Source of the DNA: Firmicutes bacterium UBA5388
GTDB taxonomy: Bacteria; Bacillota; UBA4882; UBA10575
Assembly (NCBI GenBank): GCA_002409975.1
Contig: DHOO01000024.1
Location: 63,391-79,219 of the forward strand
Direction of reading: 5' to 3'
DNA length: 15,829 bases
Shown: one piece after another, positions 6,498 through 12,669 of the stretch
How positions within the stretch are numbered: position 1 is the stretch's first letter
Layout: each line of letters starts with the position of its first letter
The notes under the pieces: model-generated
The model's database searches: none
Seen by the model: only the letters and a program-made list of their open reading frames with translations
What the model was told of the DNA's origin: nothing
Program-made: the position numbers and the translations under genes

Positions 6498-7505
6498 ATG
6501 TTGACGACTAAACCTGTAATTGGTGTATTATTAGGTGATCCTACCGGTATCGGACCGGAATTGGTAGCCAAGTTAGTGGCTGAACCGGAAATGTGTGAGC
6601 AGGCGGAAATGGTGATCATTGGCGATTATCGTATTTTTGAGGTGGGTCAAAAGATCGCTAAAACCAGCACTAAGGTCTCTTTAGTTTCGAATTTTGAAGA
6701 TATTTGCTTTCAACCAGGGCAACCGGTGTTTTTGGATTTCCCAACTTTAGATCCAGGTGAGGTTGAAATCGGTAAAATAGATCCTAAAGCAGGGAAGTCA
6801 GTCTTAGATACTCTGTTATATAGTATTAACCTGGCAAAGCAAGGAAAGATTGACGGATTTGTCTTTGCGCCTTTTAATAAAAGAGCGATGCATTTATGCG
6901 GTTGTCCGTTTGAAAGTGAGTTGGATCTCTTTAAAGCAGAATTTAACCGGCCGGAGGTCCGGGGTGAGTTGAATGTGTTGGATAATATCTGGAACTCGCG
7001 GGTCACCTCGCACGTCGGACTGAAAGAGGTCTGCTCCTTGATTACCTTACAAAGTGTATATGAGACAATTAACTTTGTTGACCAAGCCTTAAAAACTTAT
7101 GGGAAGAAAGAACCCCGTTTAGCTGTTTCTGCCTTAAACCCGCACGGCGGAGAGGGATGCTTGTTTGGCACGGAAGAACGGGATGAAATTAGACCTGCGA
7201 TTGAACGAGCGAAACGAGAGGGAGTTAATGTCTCCGGACCATTTCCCAGCGACACCATTTTTCTTAAGGTTCTAGCTGGTGAATACGATGCGGTTGTTTC
7301 GATGTATCACGATCAAGGTCAGATTGCCCTAAAACTCCTGGGGTTTGACAAAGGAGTCACGGTCCACGCCGGTCTGCCCATACCAATCACTACACCCGCC
7401 CATGGCACAGCATTTGATATTGCCGGACAGGGGAAAGCGCATGCGGAGGGTTTTAAGCGAGCCTTTATCATTGCCAGCCGGATGGCAGTTAACCAAAAAA
7501 AATAG
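6498..7505 (+). CDS. PdxA-superfamily NAD-dependent dehydrogenase, divergent (not canonical PdxA)
   Basis: A 335-residue enzyme of the 4-hydroxythreonine-4-phosphate dehydrogenase fold. Family marks are GDPTGIGPE (13-21), AP-x-x-K (124-128), NPHGGEG (214-220), MYHDQG (269-274) and HGTAFDIAG (302-310). The divalent-metal histidines H172, H216 and H271 and the lysine K279 are kept. Residues that bind the substrate in E. coli PdxA differ by alignment: the His-Thr pair at 136-137 is Glu-Leu here (E141, L142), Asn283 is T288, and Arg292 is I297. It therefore probably does not use 4-hydroxythreonine phosphate in B6 synthesis. Relatives oxidise and decarboxylate other hydroxy acids (PdxA2 in D-threonate/D-erythronate use, TphB in terephthalate breakdown). 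Its place directly after tctA suggests that it acts on the imported acid. The ATG at 6498 has AGAGG upstream. The actual substrate is unknown. Confidence 0.85.
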   Translation: MLTTKPVIGVLLGDPTGIGPELVAKLVAEPEMCEQAEMVIIGDYRIFEVGQKIAKTSTKVSLVSNFEDICFQPGQPVFLDFPTLDPGEVEIGKIDPKAGKSVLDTLLYSINLAKQGKIDGFVFAPFNKRAMHLCGCPFESELDLFKAEFNRPEVRGELNVLDNIWNSRVTSHVGLKEVCSLITLQSVYETINFVDQALKTYGKKEPRLAVSALNPHGGEGCLFGTEERDEIRPAIERAKREGVNVSGPFPSDTIFLKVLAGEYDAVVSMYHDQGQIALKLLGFDKGVTVHAGLPIPITTPAHGTAFDIAGQGKAHAEGFKRAFIIASRMAVNQKK

Positions 7506-7541
7506 GCTAATAATTTTAAAAGGCTCCCGCTAAGATATATC

Positions 7542-7627
7542 AGTCCAGATTGCAAGTCTTGAGTTAACTGAAAAAACATTTACCTAGTCGTGACCTCAAT
7601 GCCTTGTAACACTGGACTTTTATTTTT
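7542..7627 (+). terminator. Composite terminator closing the tct/pdxA-like operon
   Basis: AGTCCAG (7542-7548) pairs with CTGGACT (7612-7618). Inside it TTGCAAG (7550-7556) pairs with CTTGTAA (7603-7609, one G-T), and TTGAG (7559-7563) pairs with CTCAA (7595-7599). The last arm runs straight into TTTATTTTT. The stacked arms enclose a loop of about 31 bases, which is longer than usual for an intrinsic terminator, so another structured RNA role remains possible. Confidence 0.6.
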
Positions 7628-7704
7628 AGGCGATGAGGATTTTTTTACTGAAATTTAAGGTTCTAAACTCCAAAGGCCAAAAGGTAATTTTAAAGTTCTT
7701 GATC

Positions 7705-7710
7705 TATAAT
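7705..7710 (+). promoter_or_regulatory. Possible -10 element before the VOC gene
   Basis: A perfect TATAAT lies 17 bases before the chosen ATG at 7728. The expected -35 position holds AGGTAA (7682-7687), which is a poor match. Transcription would begin near 7717, leaving a very short leader that still contains the AAGGA SD. Weak evidence, but it fits a separate unit downstream of the terminator. Confidence 0.3.
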
Positions 7711-7727
7711 AGATGAAAGGAAGCTTG

Positions 7728-8126
7728 ATGATGATCTGCGGGATTGAGCACGTCGGATTAATGTCCAAAGACCCTCAAAGTCTGGCCGAATGGTATGAAC
7801 GGGTTTTGGATTTTCGAATTATCTTTCGTACTGAACCTGAAGCTCTCAAAATATTTATTGCCGGAAAACGGGAGGGCATGATTGAAATTATACCCTATGG
7901 TAACGGTATTAATGGTCTTAAGCCCCATGAACGCCAAGTAATGCACCTGGCAATTAGCGTTGATGATTTTGAAGAGGCGCACCAGCGACTTAAAACCGAG
8001 GCGGTAGATATTTGTGGGGAACCTTTAGATGTTTTTTCCGGCGGAAAGGTTCTTTTCTTTAAAGATCCTGAGGGAAACTTGCTGCACTTGGTCTATCGCC
8101 CGGTGAAGCCATGGACGGCGCTATAG
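7728..8126 (+). CDS. VOC superfamily (glyoxalase/bleomycin-resistance fold) protein
   Basis: A 132-residue small metalloenzyme-like protein with two beta-alpha-beta-beta-beta modules. The first opens with GIEHVGL (5-11) and holds MIEIIPY (51-57). The second opens with VMHLAISVDD (71-80) and ends DPEGNLLHLVYRP (113-125). By comparison with glyoxalase I, the likely metal ligands are H8, E53 and H73; the fourth, usually Glu, is H120. Family members include lactoylglutathione lyases, methylmalonyl-CoA epimerases and ring-cleaving dioxygenases, and the reaction here cannot be named. The start at ATG 7728 is supported by AAGGA (7717-7721) at good spacing; ATG 7731 is also possible, while ATG 7713 precedes that SD. 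It stands alone between a terminator and the rpsB promoter. Confidence 0.85.
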   Translation: MMICGIEHVGLMSKDPQSLAEWYERVLDFRIIFRTEPEALKIFIAGKREGMIEIIPYGNGINGLKPHERQVMHLAISVDDFEEAHQRLKTEAVDICGEPLDVFSGGKVLFFKDPEGNLLHLVYRPVKPWTAL

Positions 8127-8196
8127 TTTATATGAACTTTATATATATTGCGCAATCCACTCCTTAAAAAGCAAGATTAGTTACGGAAAGATTTTC

Positions 8197-8225
8197 TTGC
8201 CAGGAGACAAGAGCCGTGATATACT
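8197..8225 (+). promoter_or_regulatory. Strong sigma-A promoter of rpsB
   Basis: TTGCCA (8197-8202) and TATACT (8220-8225) are separated by exactly 17 bases. The start site would be near 8232, giving a leader of about 110 bases. The -35 box overlaps an inverted repeat, GCAAGA (8171-8176) with TCTTGC (8195-8200). Confidence 0.75.
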
Positions 8226-8262
8226 TTTATTTGGTGTTAATTACACACGCTTTCGGACTTGT

Positions 8263-8290
8263 TACCAAGGTGCCCTGTACAGGGTTGGTA
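8263..8290 (+). promoter_or_regulatory. Structured rpsB leader, candidate S2 autoregulatory hairpin
   Basis: TACCAA (8263-8268) pairs with TTGGTA (8285-8290). Inside, after a four-base GGTG bulge, CCCTGTACAGGG (8273-8284) is a perfect palindrome that can fold with a GTAC loop. The bulged stem ends at an SD-like AGGAGG (8290-8295), 47 bases before the rpsB start. Ribosomal-protein leaders in bacteria often bind their own product. Here that is an inference, and I do not recognise a named leader family. Confidence 0.45.
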
Positions 8291-8326
8291 GGAGGATGAA
8301 AAAAGCGGAGGAAAAAACCAAGAGGG

Positions 8327-8336
8327 AAGGAGGTGA
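8327..8336 (+). promoter_or_regulatory. Full-length Shine-Dalgarno of rpsB
   Basis: AAGGAGGTGA is complementary to nearly the whole anti-SD tail of 16S rRNA and lies six bases before ATG 8343. This fixes the rpsB start and suggests very high translation. Confidence 0.85.
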
Positions 8337-8342
8337 CCAATC

Positions 8343-9155
8343 ATGGCAGTGATTTCCATGAAACAACTACTGGAAGCAGGGGTTCATTTCGGTCACCAGA
8401 CTAGACGCTGGAATCCTAAGATGGCTCCCTATATTTTTACTGAGCGTAATGGGATTTATATTATTGACCTCCAAAAAACTGTTAAAATGGTGGAGGAAGC
8501 CTATAATTTTATTCGCGAGCTCTCAGCTAATAATGGTTCCGTATTATTTGTAGGGACCAAGAAACAGGCGCAAGAAGCAATTAAAGAAGAAGCTATCCGC
8601 TGCGATATGTATTATGTCTCCCAACGATGGTTGGGGGGAATGCTTACCAACTTTAGAACCATTCGTTCACGGGTTGAAAGGTTGAAAAAGATTGAACAAA
8701 TGGCAGAAGATGGTTCGTACACGGTTCTACCCAAAAAGGAAGTACTCCAGTTGGAAAAAGAACGGGAACGGCTGGAAAAATTCCTGAGTGGGGTTAAAGA
8801 GATGAATCGTTTACCCGATGCTCTTTTTGTCGTCGACCCGAGGAAAGAACGGATTGCTATTGCCGAAGCGAGAAAGCTTAATATTCCGATTGTCGCGATT
8901 GTAGATACGAACTGTGATCCGGATGAAGTCGATTATGTGATTCCTGGAAATGATGATGCGATCAGAGCTGTGCGTTTACTTTCTGCCAAGATTGCCGATG
9001 CCGTCATTGAGGGCCGCCAAGGGGAACAGTTCTCTGAAGCGGAAACCGATAATGATACTGAAGAAGTTAATCTGGAGATGCCAATCGAAATAGGAACGGA
9101 ATTAGCGGAAGAGGAACTCCCGACTGAAGAAGAGCCGGGCCTCGAAGAGGAATAG
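8343..9155 (+). CDS. rpsB: 30S ribosomal protein S2
   Basis: S2 bridges the head and body of the small ribosomal subunit and is needed for S1 binding where S1 exists. The 270-residue product begins MAVISMKQLLEAGVHFGHQT, the standard N-terminus. It carries RWNPKMAPYIFTERNGIYII (21-40) and RWLGGMLTNFRTI (near 95-107), both diagnostic, and VVDPRKERIAIAEA further on. The last 45 or so residues form a very acidic tail, rich in Glu and ending EEEPGLEEE, beyond the conserved fold. Such tails vary between lineages. Start and promoter are well supported. The gene is followed directly by a terminator rather than running into tsf. Confidence 0.98.
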   Translation: MAVISMKQLLEAGVHFGHQTRRWNPKMAPYIFTERNGIYIIDLQKTVKMVEEAYNFIRELSANNGSVLFVGTKKQAQEAIKEEAIRCDMYYVSQRWLGGMLTNFRTIRSRVERLKKIEQMAEDGSYTVLPKKEVLQLEKERERLEKFLSGVKEMNRLPDALFVVDPRKERIAIAEARKLNIPIVAIVDTNCDPDEVDYVIPGNDDAIRAVRLLSAKIADAVIEGRQGEQFSEAETDNDTEEVNLEMPIEIGTELAEEELPTEEEPGLEEE

Positions 9156-9163
9156 TGATTGAG

Positions 9164-9207
9164 GGGGAGCGGCAGGGTTTTTAAAGCCCTTTCTCTCCCC
9201 TTTTTTT
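9164..9207 (+). terminator. Rho-independent terminator between rpsB and tsf
   Basis: GGGGAG (9164-9169) pairs with CTCCCC (9195-9200), and inside it AGGG (9174-9177) pairs with CCCT (9187-9190). Seven T follow (9201-9207). It begins eight bases after the rpsB stop and could fully or partly stop transcription before tsf. Confidence 0.75.
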
Positions 9208-9523
9208 AAACTATTTATAGAATTCTTTTTGCCTAGTCTTTGGAGATAATAATAGTCGGTAACGTTAACTACCACTTAGCCCGAGTTAAGGAATTGCATA
9301 ATCTAATAGTCCGTCCTTGGACTGAAAGCGACTCGTGACGTCATGTTGCTCGACCCGATTTCAGACTTCGCTTCACTAAGAATGCTTTTGCTGGGGCACG
9401 TGAAAGGATGAAAATACGGATTTCATGTGGAACTTGTCTACAAAGGCTATCATTCACTACGAGCGACGAGTATCGAGCAACGAGAGTGTTTTCTTGTTAG
9501 GAGAATTAGAATAATAGAGAAAT
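9208..9523. other. Long structured spacer between rpsB and tsf
   Basis: About 316 bases with no credible gene. Several pairings are present: TTAACT (9265-9270) with AGTTAA (9284-9289); AGTCC (9308-9312) with GGACT (9319-9323); CACGTGAAA (9397-9405) with TTTCATGTG (9421-9429, one G-T); and a long-range pair TTGCTCGA (9346-9353) with TCGAGCAA (9473-9480). The 8-bp palindrome TGACGTCA lies at 9336-9343. CGAG recurs every seven bases at 9460, 9467, 9474 and 9481. No T-box sequence or clear promoter was found. It may be a tsf leader RNA, a small RNA or a short palindromic mobile element. Confidence 0.5.
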
Positions 9524-9535
9524 GGAGGAATTGAA

Positions 9536-10492
9536 TTGGAAATTTCCGCTTCGATGGTAAAAGAGCTTCGGGAAAGAACAGGAGCAGGAATTATGGATTG
9601 TAAGAAAGCGCTTGGTGAAACCAACGGCGATCTAGAAAAAGCGATAGAATTTCTTAGAGAAAAAGGATTAGCTTCTGCCGCTAAGAAAGCTACGCGGGTA
9701 GCTGCTGATGGGCTGGTAGGTTCATTTATCAGCGCTGATCGAAAAAGCGGTGTTCTTGTTGAGGTGAACTGTGAAACTGATTTTGTGGCTAAAACAAATG
9801 ATTTTCAGGATTTTGTTACAGAGTTAGCAGAACATATAGCGATTAATGCTCCTCAATCGCTTTCTCCTGAAGAAGAAGGAGCAGAGGCTCCGTACCTGAT
9901 GGAACAGTCTTTTAAAGACCAGCAAACAGTGGGGGATTACGTTACTCAGATGGTAGCTTCCACTGGCGAAAAGATTACAATCCGCCGGTTCGCCCGTTAT
10001 GAAATTAATAATGGTGGCTTAGTTCAAGACTATATTCACATGAACGGCAAAATAGGTGTGCTCATCGAACTGTCGTTAGATCATTCAGATCTTAATGAAA
10101 ATGAGGACTTATTGACTCTCGCTAAAGATCTAGCGATGCAGGTGGCAGCGGCTAAACCTGAGTATGTGAGAAAAGACGAGGTTCCCCAGGAAGTTATTGA
10201 ACAAGAAAAGCATATCTATAAAGCGCAGGCTATTAATGAAGGTAAGCCGGAGGCGATTGCTGAGAAGATTACTCTTGGCCGTTTAGGGAAATTGTATAAA
10301 GAGATTTGTTTAGAGGAGCAACCATTTATTAAAGATGATCAGTTAACTATCGCCAAACTTGTCTCTGAAACTGGAAAGAAACTTGGCGCTCAGATTAAGA
10401 TTAAGCATTTTGCCCGCTATGAAAAAGGCGAGGGGATCCAGAAAAGGAATGAAGATTTTGCTTCAGAGGTTATGTCCCAGATGAAATTATAA
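9536..10492 (+). CDS. tsf: Translation elongation factor Ts
   Basis: EF-Ts catalyses GDP release from EF-Tu. The 318-residue protein has the N-terminal UBA-like module (about 1-50, with ELRERTGAGIMDCKKAL at 10-26) and then the EF-Tu contact motif TDFVAKTNDF (81-90). Two core subdomains follow (SADRKSGVLVEVNCE and, later, MNGKIGVLIEL), and the C-terminal block ends in DFASEVMSQMKL. It is the long form of the family, with both core halves present. It starts at TTG 9536 with GGAGG (9524-9528) seven bases upstream; the ATG at 9522 and TTG at 9531 are out of frame. It is unusually distant from rpsB (380 bases) and has its own terminator. Confidence 0.97.
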   Translation: MEISASMVKELRERTGAGIMDCKKALGETNGDLEKAIEFLREKGLASAAKKATRVAADGLVGSFISADRKSGVLVEVNCETDFVAKTNDFQDFVTELAEHIAINAPQSLSPEEEGAEAPYLMEQSFKDQQTVGDYVTQMVASTGEKITIRRFARYEINNGGLVQDYIHMNGKIGVLIELSLDHSDLNENEDLLTLAKDLAMQVAAAKPEYVRKDEVPQEVIEQEKHIYKAQAINEGKPEAIAEKITLGRLGKLYKEICLEEQPFIKDDQLTIAKLVSETGKKLGAQIKIKHFARYEKGEGIQKRNEDFASEVMSQMKL

Positions 10493-10519
10493 GGGGACAC
10501 CGTTGGTGTTCCCTTTTTT
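10493..10519 (+). terminator. Rho-independent terminator directly after tsf
   Basis: GGGGACACC (10493-10501) pairs with GGTGTTCCC (10505-10513), nine pairs including one G-T, with a three-base loop and six T after it. The stem starts at the base following the tsf stop. pyrH must rely on read-through or on a weak promoter in the 57 bases that follow; I see no good hexamers there. Confidence 0.85.
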
Positions 10520-10576
10520 GCAGGATTTTTAGGTAAAGACGGAGAATTAAAATAGCAAACTGGGGGTAAAAGCAAA

Positions 10577-11299
10577 ATGGAATCACCCAAATACCGGCGG
10601 ATTATGCTCAAATTAAGCGGAGAGGCTCTAGCAGGGGAAAAAGGTTTTGGAATTGACCACGAAGTGGTAAACTGTGTTGCCAAACAAATTCAAGAAGTTG
10701 TAAATATGGGCATTGAGGTAGCTGTGGTAGTGGGGGGAGGTAATTTTTGGCGGGGAGTAACCGCTAGCGCCCAGGGGATTGATCGGGCTACTGCTGATTA
10801 TATGGGAATGTTAGCAACTGTGATGAATGCCTTATCCCTCCAGGACGCTTTTGAAAAAATGGAGATGGAAACTCGGGTTCTGACAGCGATTGAAATGCGA
10901 GAAGTGGCAGAACCCTATATTCGGAGACGGGCGATACGCCATTTGGAAAGAGGAAGAGTGGTTATCTTTGGGGCTGGTACAGGGAATCCCTTTTTCTCAA
11001 CTGATACGGCCGCAGCTTTAAGGGCGATTGAGGTCGATGCGGAAATAATTCTGAAAGCGACAAAGGTTGACGGAGTTTACGAGCAAGATCCGATCCTTAA
11101 CCCGGAGGCCAAAAAATTTGATGATCTTAAGTTCATTGAAATTCTCAATAAACGTTTAAGTGTGATGGATTCTACCGCGACCTCTTTATGTATGGATAAT
11201 CGAATTCCTATTGTTGTATTTAACCTTAACGAATTTGGTAATATAAAAAGGATAGTAATGGGTGAAAAAATTGGAACTTTTGTGAGGGGGGATGATTGA
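10577..11299 (+). CDS. pyrH: UMP kinase
   Basis: PyrH phosphorylates UMP to UDP with ATP, the first committed kinase step toward UTP and CTP, as a cytoplasmic hexamer of the amino-acid-kinase fold. The 240-residue length is typical. Seen motifs are KLSGEALAG (12-20) for phosphate binding, VVVGGGNFWRG (50-60), DYMGMLATVMNAL (74-86), and GTGNPFFSTDTAAALRAIE (134-152) followed by KATKVDGVYEQDP (160-172). It starts at ATG 10577, with a G-rich GGGGGT about ten bases upstream. Its stop overlaps the upstream TTG of frr, so the two are co-transcribed and possibly translationally coupled. In Bacillota the enzyme is normally feedback-controlled by UTP and GTP. Confidence 0.98.
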   Translation: MESPKYRRIMLKLSGEALAGEKGFGIDHEVVNCVAKQIQEVVNMGIEVAVVVGGGNFWRGVTASAQGIDRATADYMGMLATVMNALSLQDAFEKMEMETRVLTAIEMREVAEPYIRRRAIRHLERGRVVIFGAGTGNPFFSTDTAAALRAIEVDAEIILKATKVDGVYEQDPILNPEAKKFDDLKFIEILNKRLSVMDSTATSLCMDNRIPIVVFNLNEFGNIKRIVMGEKIGTFVRGDD

Positions 11300-11301
11300 T
11301 C

Positions 11302-11865
11302 ATGGAGGCAATTAAGGAGGTTTGTCAAGAAGCTGAAAGTCGTATGCAAAAAGTGATTGAGATGACGAAAAAAGATTTTGGGGCCATCAGGACTGGACGG
11401 GCTAACCCAGCGATTCTTGATCGGGTTTCCGTGGAGTGTTACGGTTCGATGATGCCTATTAACCAAGTGGCTAACATTTCGGCGCCGGAGCCAAGAATGA
11501 TTCTGGTTCAACCTTGGGACAAGTCAATTTTAGGCAGTGTGGAAAAGGCTATTCTAAAGGCTGATCTTGGTTTTAATCCATCAAATGATGGCAATGTTAT
11601 TCGTTTGGCTATTCCACAGTTAACTGAGGAACGGCGTAAAGACCTTGTTAAACTACTAAAGAAAGATGCCGAAGAAAAACGGATCGCGATCCGGGGTATC
11701 AGGCGTGATGCTAATGAAATTATTAAAAAGATGGAGAAAGACGGAGACATCGCTGAGGATGATAGTAAAAAAGGATTGGATGAGATTCAAAAACTAACTG
11801 ATAAGTATATTGCAGAGATTGACAAATTAATGACTAATAAAGAGCAGGAGATTATGGAGGTCTAA
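11302..11865 (+). CDS. frr: Ribosome recycling factor
   Basis: RRF splits the post-termination ribosome together with EF-G. The 187-residue protein has the expected length (about 185) and the conserved stretches AIRTGRANPAILDRVSVECY (28-47), LADLG-type KADLGFNPSNDG, IAIPQLTEERRKDLV-like RLAIPQLTEERRKDLV, and a C-terminus EIMEV. ATG 11302 is preferred because it gives the usual N-terminus. GGGGGG at 11286-11291 would serve it at ten bases. TTG 11296, which overlaps the pyrH stop by four bases, would add two residues and cannot be excluded. Confidence 0.97.
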   Translation: MEAIKEVCQEAESRMQKVIEMTKKDFGAIRTGRANPAILDRVSVECYGSMMPINQVANISAPEPRMILVQPWDKSILGSVEKAILKADLGFNPSNDGNVIRLAIPQLTEERRKDLVKLLKKDAEEKRIAIRGIRRDANEIIKKMEKDGDIAEDDSKKGLDEIQKLTDKYIAEIDKLMTNKEQEIMEV

Positions 11866-11868
11866 TTT

Positions 11869-12669
11869 TTGACGTTATTCTCTCGTTTAACAGAAGGGTT
11901 CTTTAAAGGGAAAAATTATACGGCTGGAGTTCGATCTATAGAACCCGGAGATCCTAGCTTACCAAAGCATGTTGCGATCATCATGGATGGAAATGGCCGT
12001 TGGGCCCAAAAAAGTGGTCTACCTCGTTCTGCTGGTCACCAAGCAGGTTTAAAAAGAGTACGTGAGCTCACAGAAGAATGTGGCAGATTAGGGGTTAAGG
12101 TTTTGACTTTATATGCCTTTTCTACAGAGAATTGGAAACGCCCGCAGCAGGAAGTTACTTTTTTAATGAACCTCTTTTATCAGACTTTGCAGAATGAAAC
12201 TAATGAACTACATAAAAAAGGAGTAAAAGTCCATTTTATTGGTTTATCGGAAGGGCTTGATCCTAAATTAATAAGACTAATTAACGAGACGGAAGAAAGA
12301 ACGGCTAATAACTCGCGGGTAACTTTGAATTTAGCAATTAATTATGGTGGACGAGTAGAGATTATTAATGCCATCAGACAACTTGTTAAGGAAGTAGAGG
12401 AAAAAAGATTGAAGATAGAAGATATTACAGAAGACTGCTTTACTAACTATCTTTTTACTTCAGGACAACCTGATCCAGATCTGATCATTAGAACTAGCGG
12501 GGAACAGCGGATTAGCAATTTCCTTCTGTGGCAGGGCGCCTATGCCGAATTATTCTTTACCAATACGCTCTGGCCTGATTTCGGACCTTTAGAATTTAGA
12601 GAAGCTCTCCTGGAGTATAAAAAACGATCACGCCGGTTTGGTGGAGTTAAGGAAGGGGGGGCAAAATGA
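11869..12669 (+). CDS. uppS: Undecaprenyl diphosphate synthase (cis-prenyltransferase)
   Basis: UppS adds isopentenyl units in cis to farnesyl diphosphate to make the C55 lipid carrier of peptidoglycan synthesis. In the 266-residue protein the catalytic block is HVAIIMDGNGRWAQ (34-47) with the essential D40. H57 and the TENWKRP loop (86-92) follow, and near the end RTSGEQRISNFLLWQ (208-222) is the second substrate/Mg region, with AELFF after it. An N-terminal extension of about 30 residues precedes the core. It starts at TTG 11869, eight bases after GGAGG (11856-11860), which lies inside the end of frr. Its stop overlaps the cdsA start by four bases (ATGA). Confidence 0.97.
   Translation: MTLFSRLTEGFFKGKNYTAGVRSIEPGDPSLPKHVAIIMDGNGRWAQKSGLPRSAGHQAGLKRVRELTEECGRLGVKVLTLYAFSTENWKRPQQEVTFLMNLFYQTLQNETNELHKKGVKVHFIGLSEGLDPKLIRLINETEERTANNSRVTLNLAINYGGRVEIINAIRQLVKEVEEKRLKIEDITEDCFTNYLFTSGQPDPDLIIRTSGEQRISNFLLWQGAYAELFFTNTLWPDFGPLEFREALLEYKKRSRRFGGVKEGGAK

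Noticed and set aside
9344..9412. 22-codon frame from ATG 9344 in the rpsB-tsf spacer
   Set aside because: No SD, short, and overlapped by the proposed long-range pairing; no reason to call it coding.
9208..9523. T-box or other known riboswitch upstream of tsf
   Set aside because: No T-box consensus (AGGGTGGTACCGCG-like) and no known riboswitch core were seen, and tsf is not a usual target. The region is kept only as an unnamed structured spacer.
11077..11511. 144-codon open frame on the minus strand across pyrH and frr
   Set aside because: It overlaps two essential genes with full motifs; its product has no recognisable domain and a His/Asn-rich antisense composition.
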